This document shows, piece after piece, positions 26,699 to 35,909 of a DNA stretch of 64,000 bases. This stretch comes from Pseudomonas sp. PIC25 (lineage in GTDB: Bacteria > Pseudomonadota > Gammaproteobacteria > Pseudomonadales > Pseudomonadaceae). The notes beneath the pieces were generated by a model. The model was not told the origin of the DNA. It ran no database searches and worked only from the letters and a program-made list of their open reading frames with translations. The stretch spans positions 1 through 64,000 of the forward strand of contig NZ_MUJY01000136.1 in NCBI RefSeq assembly GCF_002286785.1. The letters are read 5' to 3'. The position numbers were made by a program, and so were the translations under genes. Each line of letters starts with the position of its first letter. The first letter of the stretch is position 1.

Positions 26699-26725
26699 AA
26701 GCAGCCGTTGTGACGGAGCGGATCG

Positions 26726-27658
26726 TCAGATCGCCTGGTCCGCGCGGAATGCCTGCGCCAGCCCGAGCTCACGAAAGCGCTCACTGAGATGATCGATGAA
26801 AGCCCTCGTCTTCGCCGGCAACAACCGGCTACTGGCGAAGTAGAGCGAGATCGGCCCGGCGTCGGCATACCACTCCGGTAACACCCGTACCAGCGCTCCG
26901 CTACGCAGATGGGGCAGCACATCAGGGACCGCCAGCAGCCCTACACCAAGACCGAGCAGCACGCTGCGGCACAGTGCTGCCGGATCGTTCATCCGCATCC
27001 TGGCGCGGAATTCCACCGGCATTTCCCGGCCGTCCCCATGGCGCAGTTGCCATTGCCGTATGCGGCCAGTGCGCATCGAGCGCATGGCAATGCCGTCCCA
27101 TGCCGCCAGATCGGAAGGATCGAGCGGCAACGGGCGTCCTTCCAGATAGGCGGGCGAGGCCACCGCAACGATGTGCAGACGGGTCAGCTCCCGTGCGGCC
27201 ACACCCGGCGTCAGTTCGAAGCCACCGCCGATCGCCACGTCGAAACCTTCGGCAATCAGGTCCACGGGACGGTTATCGAATTGCCATTCCAGCTCCACCG
27301 CCGGGAAACGCGCACAGAACGCCGGCATCAACGGCAGCAGATGGTCACGGCCGAACGCGGGCGCCGCACTGATCCGTAACACACCGGAAGGCTCGCTGAC
27401 CGTGCCGGCCAGCTCGGCAATGGCCACCTGAATGCTTTCCAGCCCCCCGCTGACCGAACCGAGGAAGCGCTCTCCAGCTTCCGTGAGCGTGAGACGCCGG
27501 GTGCTGCGCTGGAACAGGCGTACGCCGAGGTTGCGCTCCAATTGGGCGACATTGCGGCTGATCGCAGCAGGGGTGAGGCCGAGCCGGCGAGCGGCGGCGG
27601 AAAAACTGCCGAGTTCGGCACTGCGAACGAAGGATTCCAGATTGGCCAGGGTTTCCAT
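26726..27658 (-). CDS. LysR-family transcriptional regulator
   Basis: This 310-residue regulator has the usual start METLANLESFVRSAELGSFS with helix-turn-helix to residue 60 (AARRLGLTPAAISRNVAQLE) and an effector domain with SEPSGVLRISAAPAFGR at about 88. It resembles the single-target CrgA/YafC-like subgroup. It is divergent (165 bases) from the NADP oxidoreductase gene and may control it. The effector is unknown. Confidence 0.92.
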   Translation of the reverse strand: METLANLESFVRSAELGSFSAAARRLGLTPAAISRNVAQLERNLGVRLFQRSTRRLTLTEAGERFLGSVSGGLESIQVAIAELAGTVSEPSGVLRISAAPAFGRDHLLPLMPAFCARFPAVELEWQFDNRPVDLIAEGFDVAIGGGFELTPGVAARELTRLHIVAVASPAYLEGRPLPLDPSDLAAWDGIAMRSMRTGRIRQWQLRHGDGREMPVEFRARMRMNDPAALCRSVLLGLGVGLLAVPDVLPHLRSGALVRVLPEWYADAGPISLYFASSRLLPAKTRAFIDHLSERFRELGLAQAFRADQAI

Positions 27659-27823
27659 GATGGAGCATCTTCAACTATCGATTGAAAGTGATTCTAGCCA
27701 TTACCTGCTACCGAAGGATAAGTCGAACACCGATAGTGGCTTCACCTGACAACGCAACCCGAGATCCCCCCTATGTCCACTCCCCTTTCCCAATCCATCG
27801 ACAACCCGCTCCAAGGAGACGCC

Positions 27824-28423
27824 ATGACCCTTTCCATTATCGGCGCCGGTGCCATCGGTACGGCCATTGCCCAGCGCCTGGCCGCCGCCGGCCTCGACTT
27901 CAGCATCGCCAACAGCCGGGGGCCGGAAAGCCTGACCGCCTTGGTTCGCGACCTGGGACCACATGCCAGCGCAGTAACCACTCGCGAAGCCGCCCAGGCC
28001 GATATCGTCTTCCTGGCGGTGAACTGGTCGAGATTGCCGGAAGCCGTGAAAGACCTCGGCCCCTGGGATGGGCGCATCGTCATCGACGCCAACAATGCCA
28101 TCGAGGCGCCCAGTTTCACCGCGGTGGACCTCGGCAGCCGCGCCTCCAGCGACGTGGTATCGGACCTGATGCCCGGCGCGCGGGTGGTGAAAGCCTTCAA
28201 CCATTTACAGGCAGCGCTGCTCGCCAGCGACCCGCAGACCGAAGGCGGCCGACGCGTACTGTTCTACTCCGGTGACGATACCCGGGCGAAAGCCGAGGTT
28301 GGCAAGCTGATCGAGCGCCTTGGTTTTGCCGGTATCGATCTCGGCACCCTGGCCGGCGGTGGCCGTCTGGCACAATTCCCGGGCGGTCCGTTGCCGGTGC
28401 ATAACCTGGTGCGCTTCGGCTGA
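27824..28423 (+). CDS. NADPH-dependent F420-reductase-like NAD(P)-binding protein
   Basis: The 199-residue protein begins at the ATG at 27824, with AAGGAGA seven bases upstream; a longer frame from 27773 has no such site. MTLSIIGAGAIGTAIAQRLA is the Rossmann dinucleotide loop, followed by NSRGPESL (NADPH phosphate selection) and ADIVFLAV at about 60-67. VVKAFNHLQAALL near residue 123 and GGRRVLFYSGDD are typical of the NPD family. Pseudomonads do not make F420 to my knowledge, so the true substrate is probably another oxidised cofactor or ketone. Divergent from a LysR gene. Confidence 0.88.
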   Translation: MTLSIIGAGAIGTAIAQRLAAAGLDFSIANSRGPESLTALVRDLGPHASAVTTREAAQADIVFLAVNWSRLPEAVKDLGPWDGRIVIDANNAIEAPSFTAVDLGSRASSDVVSDLMPGARVVKAFNHLQAALLASDPQTEGGRRVLFYSGDDTRAKAEVGKLIERLGFAGIDLGTLAGGGRLAQFPGGPLPVHNLVRFG

Positions 28424-28591
28424 AACCAACACCCCCACGCCACTTATTCCAACAACCGCAAACCACGTCACACTTGACTTGCTTCGGACCTCTCGGAGAC
28501 AGCAAGCCCACCCCCCGCATGATCTTGTGCGTCAAGCCGCCGCACCCCGGCGGCCATGACGGCAGTCCATTGGCAATACGAGAGAAACGCC

Positions 28592-29341
28592 ATGAGAAGA
28601 TTTCTGCTGGGGGCGGTGAGCGCCCTGTCCGTTTCCGTCGCGCTGGCCGCCGAGCCGACACCGCCGACGCACTGGAGCTACCAGGGCGAAAACGGCCCGG
28701 ACCATTGGGCCCAGATGGATCCGGGCTTCAGCACCTGTGCACTTGGCAAGATGCAGTCGCCGATCGACATCCGTAACGCCGTGAAGGCCGATCTTCCGGA
28801 AATCCAGTTCGACTACACCGCCGGCCCGGCCGAAGTGGTGAACAACGGCCACACCATCCAGGTCACCCTGCCCGAATCCGGCAGCATCGACATCGGCGGT
28901 ACCCGCTACTCGCTGGTGCAATTCCACTTCCACACGCCGAGCGAAGAGAAAGTCTCCGGCATGGCGTTCCCCATGGTCGCGCACTTCGTGCACAAGAGTG
29001 CCGACGGTCAGTTGGCGGTCGTCGCCGTGCTGATCAAGGAAGGCCACGAGAACCCGGGCCTGGCCAAGGTGCTCGACGCCCTTCCGACGAAGGAGGGTGA
29101 GAGCCATCCGCTGGAGGTCAAGCTGAATCCGGCCGACATCCTGCCGCCGCAACATGGCTACTACGCCTTCACCGGCTCGCTCACCACCCCTCCATGCAGC
29201 GAGAACGTGCGCTGGCAGGTGCTCAAGCAGCCCATCGAGCTGTCCCACAAGCAGATTGCCGAGTTCCAGCACCTCTACCCGATGAACGCGCGCCCGACCC
29301 AGCCGCTGAACGGCCGCAAGATCGAGGAAAGCCGTACCTGA
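28592..29341 (+). CDS. Alpha-class carbonic anhydrase, periplasmic
   Basis: The enzyme interconverts CO2 and bicarbonate with zinc. The 249-residue precursor has a signal peptide (MRRFLLGAVSALSVSVALAA). Diagnostic features are QSPIDIR (about 54-60), zinc ligands in QFHFHTPSE (about 110-118) and AHFVH (about 129-133), and GSLTTPPCSENVRW (about 196-209), with the conserved Thr-Thr-Pro-Pro pocket. The ATG at 28592 follows GAGAGAAACGCC. A terminator follows 40 bases after the stop, so it is monocistronic. Confidence 0.95.
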   Translation: MRRFLLGAVSALSVSVALAAEPTPPTHWSYQGENGPDHWAQMDPGFSTCALGKMQSPIDIRNAVKADLPEIQFDYTAGPAEVVNNGHTIQVTLPESGSIDIGGTRYSLVQFHFHTPSEEKVSGMAFPMVAHFVHKSADGQLAVVAVLIKEGHENPGLAKVLDALPTKEGESHPLEVKLNPADILPPQHGYYAFTGSLTTPPCSENVRWQVLKQPIELSHKQIAEFQHLYPMNARPTQPLNGRKIEESRT

Positions 29342-29382
29342 TGTACACCGGGGCAGCGCCCCGGTCCGAACCGATTTTCCAT

Positions 29383-29425
29383 AACCAGCGGGTGCAGCTT
29401 CCCCTATTGCCCGCTGGTTTTTTTT
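29383..29425 (+). terminator. Terminator after carbonic anhydrase
   Basis: AACCAGCGGG and CCCGCTGGTT pair across a 17-base loop and are followed by eight T. Confidence 0.9.
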
Positions 29426-29460
29426 ATTTCTCCGTGACGGTGCGAGTGCCGGAGGATGAG

Positions 29461-29586
29461 CTGTAGGGGCGAATTCACTCGCCGATTCAGCATCGCCGGG
29501 CGAATGAATTCGCCCCTACAGGTTCAGGCTAAACACCACCGGTTCCGAACGCCTGCCGCTGGCAGGGGCCTAAACGTGTAGGCCCC
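29461..29586. repeat. Family A REP pair and adjacent hairpin
   Basis: CTGTAGGGGCGAATTCACTC and the inverted GGGCGAATGAATTCGCCCC plus TACAGG form a head-to-head pair (29461-29522). A separate inverted repeat GGGGCCTA/TAGGCCCC is at 29565-29586. Confidence 0.85.
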
Positions 29587-29608
29587 CTTGAGAAATGGCG
29601 AGGTGTCC

Positions 29609-29815
29609 ATGCTTATTCACAGCCTGTCCTGTCTGGACCACCGGAACGACCGGTTCAATCCCGCCTGGCTGGCCGACGAGTCGCCGCTGAACGACCTCGA
29701 TCAGGCCGAGAGCGAAGACCAGCAGGAAGCCCCCGATCTCGACGAAGAGACGCTGGAAAACCTGGAAGAACTGCCCCCGCCGCCCGACCCGATCCCCGAC
29801 CCTGGGCCGATGTGA
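29609..29815 (+). CDS. Small acidic hypothetical protein
   Basis: The 68-residue frame starts at the ATG at 29609 with GCGAGG upstream. The N-terminal 30 residues (MLIHSLSCLDHRNDRF) are followed by an acidic segment (EDQQEAPDLDEETLENLEE) and a Pro-rich end (PPPPDPIPDPGPM). I do not recognise a family. It ends on the base before the convergent LysR gene. Codon use is compatible with a real gene, but expression is unsupported. Confidence 0.45.
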   Translation: MLIHSLSCLDHRNDRFNPAWLADESPLNDLDQAESEDQQEAPDLDEETLENLEELPPPPDPIPDPGPM

Positions 29816-30727
29816 TCAGGGTCGGCGCGCATTCCACGGCTGTGCGGCGAGGTGCTCGCCGAGATAGTCGAGGAAACAGGCGATGCGCGAGGCAAGCGCG
29901 GTGTTGCGGTAATACACCGCGTGGATCGGCTGGCAAACATCCAGCGTTTCTTCCTTCAGTACCTGGACCAACCCGCCGTTGGCGCGGTCGTGGGCGGTCA
30001 TGAAGTCGGACAGACAGACCAGCCCCTCTCCGGCCAGCGCCAGTTGGCGCAGGGTCTCGCCGCTGGAAGCCTGCAGCGTCGGCGTCACCGCCAAGCCGTC
30101 GCCATGGGCGTGGCGCAGCGGCCACTGGTTCAGGCTCTCCGGCAGGGTGAATCCGAGCAGGCTGTGCCCGGCCAGCTCATCCACGTTGGCCGGTGTCCCT
30201 CGCGCCGACAAGTAGGCCGGGCTGGCCAACACCCGCAGGCGGCTGGCGCCGAGCGCACGGGCGTGCAGGCTGGAGTCGCGCAGCGTGCCGATGCGGATCG
30301 CCAGGTCGGTACGCTGTTCGATCAAGTCGATGATCCGGTCGCTGGTATGCAGCTCCAGCTCGATGTCCGGATAACGCTGGCGGAAGCCGCCGACCAGCGG
30401 CACCAGCACGTGCAGCATGAACGGCGAGGCGGCGTTGACCCGCAGGCGTCCGGACGGGCTTTGGCGCCGCACCGCCATCTGCTCTTCCGCTTCCTCGACA
30501 CTGGCCAGAATCCGCCGGGCCTGGGCGAGGAACGCCTCGCCCTCCTCGGTCAGCTCCAGGCGGCGGGTGGTACGCCGCAGCAAGGTGACTTCCAGCTTGT
30601 CCTCCAGGCGGCCGAGGGCCCGGCTGATGCCGGAGGCGGTCTGCCCCAGTTGTTCGGCGGCAGCGGTGATGGAGCCGCTGTCGACCACCGTGGCGAAGGC
30701 CTGCAATTCATCCAGCGTCGTTTTCAT
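29816..30727 (-). CDS. LysR-family regulator divergent from MFS pump
   Basis: The 303-residue protein starts MKTTLDELQAFATVVDSGSI, with helix-turn-helix to residue 60 (AAEQLGQTASGISRALGRLE) and an effector domain (about 90-295). It is divergent from the MFS/dkgB operon by 98 bases, so it is the likely regulator of that operon; the intervening sequence has GAGTCTGGCGTACAGACT-like symmetry (30778-30796) that may be an operator. Confidence 0.92.
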   Translation of the reverse strand: MKTTLDELQAFATVVDSGSITAAAEQLGQTASGISRALGRLEDKLEVTLLRRTTRRLELTEEGEAFLAQARRILASVEEAEEQMAVRRQSPSGRLRVNAASPFMLHVLVPLVGGFRQRYPDIELELHTSDRIIDLIEQRTDLAIRIGTLRDSSLHARALGASRLRVLASPAYLSARGTPANVDELAGHSLLGFTLPESLNQWPLRHAHGDGLAVTPTLQASSGETLRQLALAGEGLVCLSDFMTAHDRANGGLVQVLKEETLDVCQPIHAVYYRNTALASRIACFLDYLGEHLAAQPWNARRP

Positions 30728-30825
30728 TCATGACTCGCAAGCAAATATCCTTGGCGTAAGACCCGGTTTTTCCGCATGAGTCTGGCGTACAGACTGCGTG
30801 CCATCAATCACCGGAGCCTCATTCC

Positions 30826-32031
30826 ATGCCCATCGCCTTGCTCGCGCTCACCCTGAGCGCCTTCGCCATCGGCACGACGGAGTTCGTCATCGTCGGCCTG
30901 ATCCCCACCATCGCCAGCGACCTCGGCGTCAGCCTGCCGTCGGCCGGCCTGCTGGTCAGCCTCTATGCCCTCGGCGTGGCGGTCGGCGCCCCCGTGCTTA
31001 CGGCCCTCACCGGCCGCGTGCCGCGCAAGCGCCTGCTGTTGGCGCTGATGGCACTCTTCACCATCGGTAACCTGCTGGCCTGGCAAGCGCCCGGATACGA
31101 ATCGCTGATCCTGGCGCGCATCGTCACCGGCCTCGCCCACGGGGTGTTCTTCTCCATTGGCTCGACCATCGCCACCAGCCTGGTCTCCAAGGAGAAGGCC
31201 GCCAGTGCCATCGCCATCATGTTCACCGGACTCACCGTGGCCCTGGTCACCGGCGTGCCACTGGGTACCTTCATCGGCCAGCAGTTCGGCTGGCGCGAAA
31301 CCTTCCTCGCGGTGTCGGCGCTGGGCGTAATCGCCTTCCTCGGCAGCCTGTTCTTCGTCCCCGCGGATATCGCGCACAGCAAACCGGCATCGCTGCTGCA
31401 ACAGCTTCGGGTGCTGAAGACCCCGCGCCTGCTGCTGGTCTACGCGATGACTGCTATCGGCTACGGCGGCTCCTTCATCGCCTTTACCTTCCTCGCGCCG
31501 ATCCTGCAGGAGATCACCGGGTTCAGCGCCGGCTCCGTGGGCTTGGTGCTGCTGGTGTATGGCGTATCGGTGGCGGTGGGGAACCTCTGGGGCGGCAAGC
31601 TGGCCGACCGCCGCGGCCCCATCGGCGCGCTACTGACTATCTTCGCCCTGCTCGCGGCGGTGCTGTTCGTCTTTACCTTCACCGCCGCCACGCCCTGGCT
31701 GGCGCTGGCCACCGTACTGGTGTGGGGCGCAGTGGCGTTCGGCAACGTACCGGGCCTGCAGGTCTACGTGGTGCGCCAAGCCGAACACCACACACCGGGG
31801 GCGGTGGACGTCGCCTCGGGTTTGAACATCGCGGCCTTCAACCTGGGCATCGCCGGCGGCGCCTGGATCGGGGGACATATCGTCGCCTCCCTGGGTCTGA
31901 TTCATACCGCCTGGATCGGCGCCCTGATGGTGCTGGTGGCGCTGGCGCTGACCGCCTGGAGCGGCCGCCTCGACCGCAACGGTCCGGTGTCCGCCCATTC
32001 CGGTGAAACAGCATTCGCCGCCGGCCACTGA
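30826..32031 (+). CDS. MFS efflux transporter (AraJ/SotB/YdhP type, 12 TM)
   Basis: The 401-residue inner-membrane protein has twelve hydrophobic helices and the DHA1 signature [20 protein letters not shown] at about 12-31, with [12 protein letters not shown] (loop 2-3 motif A variant) at about 62-73. Such proteins export sugars, purines or drugs. The start follows GGAGCC. It is followed by dkgB 23 bases downstream and is divergent from a LysR gene. Substrate unknown. Confidence 0.9.
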   Translation: MPIALLALTLSAFAIGTTEFVIVGLIPTIASDLGVSLPSAGLLVSLYALGVAVGAPVLTALTGRVPRKRLLLALMALFTIGNLLAWQAPGYESLILARIVTGLAHGVFFSIGSTIATSLVSKEKAASAIAIMFTGLTVALVTGVPLGTFIGQQFGWRETFLAVSALGVIAFLGSLFFVPADIAHSKPASLLQQLRVLKTPRLLLVYAMTAIGYGGSFIAFTFLAPILQEITGFSAGSVGLVLLVYGVSVAVGNLWGGKLADRRGPIGALLTIFALLAAVLFVFTFTAATPWLALATVLVWGAVAFGNVPGLQVYVVRQAEHHTPGAVDVASGLNIAAFNLGIAGGAWIGGHIVASLGLIHTAWIGALMVLVALALTAWSGRLDRNGPVSAHSGETAFAAGH

Positions 32032-32054
32032 TTTTTCAATCACGGAGACAACGC

Positions 32055-32855
32055 ATGAGCATTCCCGCATTCGGCCTCGGCACCTTCCGCCTCAAAGGCC
32101 AGCAGGTGATCGATTCGGTCCGCACGGGCCTGGAGCTGGGCTATCGCCACATCGATACCGCACAGATCTACGAGAACGAGGCCGACGTCGGCCAAGCCAT
32201 CGCCGAGAGCGATGTGCCGCGCAAGGAGCTGTTCGTCACGACCAAGGTCTGGACCGCCAATCTCGGCCGTGACCGGCTGATTGCCAGTCTCGAGGAGAGC
32301 CTCGCCAAGCTGCGCCTGGAACAGGTCGACCTGGCACTGATCCACTGGCCGTCTCCTGGCAACGAACTGGACGTGGCCGACTACCTTGGCAGCCTGCTGG
32401 AAGCCAGGCGCCAGGGCCTGACGCGGTCGATCGGCGTCTCCAACTTCACCATCGCCCATCTGCAACGGGCCATCGACACCGTGGGCGCCCACGAGATCGC
32501 CACCAATCAGGTGGAAATCCACCCCTTCCTGCAGAACCATGCCCTGGTGGACTTCGCCCGCCGCCACGGCATCCACCTGACCGCCTACATGCCGCTGGCC
32601 TACGGCAAGGTGCTGCACGATCCGCTGCTCCAGGGCATCGCCGCCCATCACGATGCCACGCCGGCTCAGGTGGCCCTGGCCTGGCTGCTGCAACAGGGTT
32701 TCGCGGTGATTCCGTCGTCCACCCGCCGGGAGAACCTCGCCAGCAACCTGGAGGCCCAGCGGCTGCGCCTCTCCGACGAAGACATGGCTGCCATCGCCGG
32801 GCTGGACCGCAACGAGCGCATCGCCAATCCCAGCTTCGCGCCGAACTGGGACTGA
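32055..32855 (+). CDS. dkgB: Aldo/keto reductase, 2,5-didehydrogluconate reductase B type
   Basis: The 266-residue NADPH-dependent reductase has the AKR barrel with catalytic Asp in [14 protein letters not shown] (about 35-48; D40, Y45), Lys in LFVTTKVW (about K66), His in ALIHWPSP (about 97), SIGVSNF (about 128) and the cofactor-binding [13 protein letters not shown] near the C-terminus. The length and start ([13 protein letters not shown]) match DkgB. DkgB reduces 2,5-diketo-gluconate and methylglyoxal-type aldehydes. It is cotranscribed with the MFS pump. Confidence 0.9.
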   Translation: MSIPAFGLGTFRLKGQQVIDSVRTGLELGYRHIDTAQIYENEADVGQAIAESDVPRKELFVTTKVWTANLGRDRLIASLEESLAKLRLEQVDLALIHWPSPGNELDVADYLGSLLEARRQGLTRSIGVSNFTIAHLQRAIDTVGAHEIATNQVEIHPFLQNHALVDFARRHGIHLTAYMPLAYGKVLHDPLLQGIAAHHDATPAQVALAWLLQQGFAVIPSSTRRENLASNLEAQRLRLSDEDMAAIAGLDRNERIANPSFAPNWD

Positions 32856-32904
32856 TCGCCTGCTACGCTGCGGCGACTTCGTCGCTCTGCTCGAGGAGAA
32901 CCCG

Positions 32905-33210
32905 ATGATTCATGTAATTGCCGACATCAGAACTGCACCCGGCGCACGTCCGCGTGTCCTCCAGGCGCTCGCCGCCATCACCCCGCTCGTGCGTGCCGAG
33001 GCCGGCTGCCTCGGTTACACCGCAACCCTGGACGCCGACACCGATCTGCTACGCCAGACCAGGGATGACACCAGCATCCTGATGGTGGAGCGCTGGGAAA
33101 GCCTGGAACATCTGAAGGCCCACCTCGAAGCGCCCCACATGCTGGCCTATCGCAAGCAGGTAACCGCAGACGTGGTCGACGTCAGTCTACGGGTGCTGAC
33201 GGAAGCCTGA
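32905..33210 (+). CDS. Antibiotic biosynthesis monooxygenase (ABM) domain protein
   Basis: The 101-residue protein has the ABM ferredoxin-like fold: MIHVIADIRTAPGARPRVLQ, then AEAGCLGYTATLD (about 31-43) and VERWESLEHLKAHLEAPHM (about 63-81). Members are cofactor-free dimeric oxygenases or quinone/haem-modifying enzymes. It starts 49 bases after dkgB and may belong to the same transcript. The start has GAGGAG upstream. Confidence 0.9.
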   Translation: MIHVIADIRTAPGARPRVLQALAAITPLVRAEAGCLGYTATLDADTDLLRQTRDDTSILMVERWESLEHLKAHLEAPHMLAYRKQVTADVVDVSLRVLTEA

Positions 33211-33233
33211 TCGGGGAAAGCGCCGAACCTAGA

Positions 33234-33263
33234 AAACCGCGCAGGCACGAGCCGGCGCGGTTT
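33234..33263. terminator. Bidirectional terminator between ABM gene and orphan gene
   Basis: AAACCGCGC and GCGCGGTTT pair across a 12-base loop between convergent genes; the A/T ends suit both directions. Confidence 0.7.
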
Positions 33264-33266
33264 CGC

Positions 33267-34748
33267 TCATACGTTACGCTCAGCGGCGTTCAGCGGGGGT
33301 TGCCGATGGTGCTGACCCTCTTCTTCCTCCACGATCTCCAGCACGACGTGATCGCCCGTTTCGTTGGTGCCCGAAGGTGGTTGGCCTCCCCCTTCCATCG
33401 TCTCCAGCTCGGTGTCGTCATGCGGCTCGCTGGGCAGTGGTTGCGAACCGGATGGGCGACCGTGCAGACGGTTGGCCGCCTGGTCGAGCAGCGAGCCCGC
33501 TTTCTCCTGAATGAGACTGGCCGCCTTGTCGAACACCGGCCCGCCCAGAACAGCAGCTGCCGTCCAGACTCCAAACACCGGAGCCGAAACGGCGGTGTTC
33601 ACCGCCTGACCGATGGCCGCGGTACCGACGGCGCCGATCCCGGCCTTTTGCGCTGCTTCGGTCGCGGCGACCTTCGCTGCCACGGCGCCCGCGAAGCCGC
33701 CGCCCAGGATACCTACGCTGAGGGTCAGGTTGGTGGCCGTGCCCAGGTTGCGGATCGATGCCAGCGTTTCGGTCGTCGCATCCACCGGAATCTGGAGAAG
33801 ACGCTTTCCACCATTGATCAGAGGGTCCTTCCACGGATTGACTTCCTTCAATGCCGTGTATTGCGCCTCCCAATCCTGGCGGCCCAGCAGGTATTCGGGG
33901 CCGACTCGGTGATTCTGCTCGCTCACGGCGTTGAGCCCCGCATAGGAGGCAACGCCTGCGGCCACGCCCCCCGCAGCACTCATCCAGGAATCCAGCTCCG
34001 CCGCTCCCTTTTCCGACAGTTTGTCCGCCCCGACGGCCGCCGTGCCGATACGCAGCACATTGCGCAGGCTGTAGGTCTGGAAGGCCACAGTCACCTCGGC
34101 GGCAGTCCGCCCTAATCCAGGTTCCCTGGCCTTGGCGGCATCGGCCATCACCGCTTCCAGTTGCTCCGGTTTCGCTGTCAGCCATTGAGTATCGCTGGTG
34201 GCCTTTTTTAGCAACCCGCTCCCGCCACCGACCGTATCGACAGCGCCCGAGAACAAGCCGGCGATGAAACCGACCATTTGAGGCGTCTTGGCGAAGGCCG
34301 TGAGACCGGGCACCGTATCGATCAAGCGCGAAGCGATTGCGAAGGGGACCGAGCGCGCGGCCCCTACCACCCCCTGGGATAGACGATCCAGCTTCTGCCC
34401 CTTGGCCAGCGTGGCCTCGACGCTTTCCGGCGTCTCGCCCATCTCGTTCAGGCGGATTGCCCGCTGGTCGATCAGTTGCTGGAACGCCTCCCTGTTCTGG
34501 CCGGTGATGTGCGGCTCGAAAAGCTGCTGCAGCTTGGCGCGTAGAGCGACGGCATTCGGAGAATGCTCGGGATCGGCTACGCCGACGACGGTATTCACCC
34601 AACGGGTCGAGCCCATATAGGTCGCGCCGGTGCTCGACGGAGCATTCGACCGGCCGGAAACGTTTCCGGCATCGGGGTCGTGGTCCGAGCGGAAGGAATC
34701 TCCCAGCAGGGAGAGCGGGCTTTGATTACCTGGGTTGCCTACATGCAT
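33267..34748 (-). CDS. Large orphan protein with hydrophobic Gly/Ala segments, possibly a secreted effector
   Basis: I do not recognise this 493-residue protein. The start is the ATG at 34748 with AAGAGG upstream. The first 45 residues are Ser/Asn/Gly-rich and polar, with no Sec signal. Residues about 60-130 are helical. Several Gly/Ala-rich hydrophobic stretches follow (about residues 143-160, 257-272, 335-365 and 380-400), and the last 70 residues are polar, ending in an acidic run (VVLEIVEEEEGQHH). This pattern (unfolded N-terminus, amphipathic middle) is seen in type III translocators and effectors and in some membrane-inserting toxins, but no chaperone or secretion gene is nearby. Function unknown; it stands alone between unrelated genes. 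Confidence 0.6.
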   Translation of the reverse strand: MHVGNPGNQSPLSLLGDSFRSDHDPDAGNVSGRSNAPSSTGATYMGSTRWVNTVVGVADPEHSPNAVALRAKLQQLFEPHITGQNREAFQQLIDQRAIRLNEMGETPESVEATLAKGQKLDRLSQGVVGAARSVPFAIASRLIDTVPGLTAFAKTPQMVGFIAGLFSGAVDTVGGGSGLLKKATSDTQWLTAKPEQLEAVMADAAKAREPGLGRTAAEVTVAFQTYSLRNVLRIGTAAVGADKLSEKGAAELDSWMSAAGGVAAGVASYAGLNAVSEQNHRVGPEYLLGRQDWEAQYTALKEVNPWKDPLINGGKRLLQIPVDATTETLASIRNLGTATNLTLSVGILGGGFAGAVAAKVAATEAAQKAGIGAVGTAAIGQAVNTAVSAPVFGVWTAAAVLGGPVFDKAASLIQEKAGSLLDQAANRLHGRPSGSQPLPSEPHDDTELETMEGGGQPPSGTNETGDHVVLEIVEEEEGQHHRQPPLNAAERNV

Positions 34749-34892
34749 GATGACCTCTTGAGGTGACGATTCGTTCAACAAACAAACCGGACTTGAGTCT
34801 CGTCAACCGGAGTCCCAAGCCCATTGCGGCTTTGTTTCAGTGGTATGAGCGCACGATGGGGTTCCACCCGACAGGATGAGGCCAGGCGGAAG

Positions 34893-35560
34893 CGGCGGTG
34901 GCAGCCGCCCTGGCGCGTTTCTGCATGATCGATGTGGTGGTGAACAACATCGGTTATGGCCAGATGGGCGGTTTCGAGGAGATCGATGCCCTGGCCATCG
35001 AACAACAGTTCGCACCAATCTATTCGGCACCTTTCACGTCACCCGCGCCGTGCTGCCCGCCATGCGCCGCCAGCGCGCCGGGTGTATCTTCAACTTGTCG
35101 TCGGTAGGCGGCATGCTCGGCTTCGCCGGTGCCTCGGTGTACTGCGCGACCAAATTCGCGCTGGAGGGCTTCTCCGAGTCCTTGGCCCTGGAGGTGGCGG
35201 ACTTCGGTATCCGCGTCACCATCGTCGAGCCCGGCTTCTTCCGGACCGACTTCCTCGATGGCAGCTCGGGGCGCTACGGCAACCGCCCGGTCGATGATGC
35301 CGACTACGCCAGCCGCTCGGCGCAATGGCGCGACACCTACGAGGTGCACAACCATCGACAGGCCGGCGACCCGGCGAAACTGGGCCTGGCCTTGGTGCGC
35401 CTCGCCGGCGAGGCAAATCTACCGCTGCGTTATGCGGCCGGTGCCGATGCCCTGCAAAGCATTCTCGACAAACTCGAGCAGGTCCGCGGCGAGATGGAGC
35501 AGTGGAGCGAGTTGTCGCGTTCGACAGATGGGCCGTTCCGATCATGCCGCCGTAGGGGTT
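34893..35560 (+). pseudogene. Decayed short-chain dehydrogenase/reductase
   Basis: The reading starts at IDVVVNNIGYGQMGGFEE, the middle of an SDR; the N-terminal TGxxxGIG cofactor loop is missing. A one-base deletion near 35011 breaks the frame: joining EQQF to RTNLFGTFHVTRAVLPAM restores the family pattern. The catalytic region SSVGGMLGFAGASVYCATKF (Ser, YxxxK) is intact, followed by IVEPGFFRTDF. The C-terminal frame runs past the normal end (ELSRSTDG) into repeat DNA. Truncation, frameshift and lost stop show a pseudogene, whose 5' end was probably removed by the rearrangement that placed the orphan gene beside it. Confidence 0.85.
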
Positions 35561-35589
35561 CACTCCTACGACGGCCAGGTCGGATTCCG

Positions 35590-35728
35590 TGGGACGAAGT
35601 CATTCGCCCCCCAGTGGAGCGAGCTCTGCTCGCGAATTCGCCAGCAGAGCTGGCTCCTACAAGGCCCGGCCATTGCAGATGAATTCGCTCCCAAATGGAG
35701 TACCTGTAGGGGCGAATTCATTCGCCCC
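35590..35728. repeat. REP cluster, families A and B
   Basis: A family B pair in reverse order (TGGAGCGAGCTCTGCTCGCG to GAGCTGGCTCCTACA, 35616-35671) is followed by a family A copy (CTGTAGGGGCGAATTCATTC, 35704-35728). A degenerate family A piece (AGTCATTCGCCCCC) lies at about 35598. Confidence 0.8.
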
Positions 35729-35742
35729 TTTCCCCTGTCCCG

Positions 35743-35835
35743 CTACCAGGGCAACGGATTCAGCAGATAGGCCGCCATGTAAGCGGCAACCAGAAGAACG
35801 CTGGCGATCTCGATAAGGGTTCTGTGCATTTCCAT
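35743..35835 (-). CDS. Possible small membrane protein, 30 residues
   Basis: From the ATG at 35835 the frame encodes MEMHRTLIEI, one hydrophobic helix (SVLLVAAYMAAYLL) and NPLPW. The upstream GGCAAGGAC is a fair ribosome binding site. It lies between the SDR remnant and pilE. No family is recognised; it may be chance. Confidence 0.3.
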   Translation of the reverse strand: MEMHRTLIEIASVLLVAAYMAAYLLNPLPW

Positions 35836-35909
35836 GGCGTCCTTGCCGGGGCTCGGCGGGTCAGACGGCTCTTCCCGCTCCGACCCTCTGAAAAGCAACT
35901 TGTTCCGTC

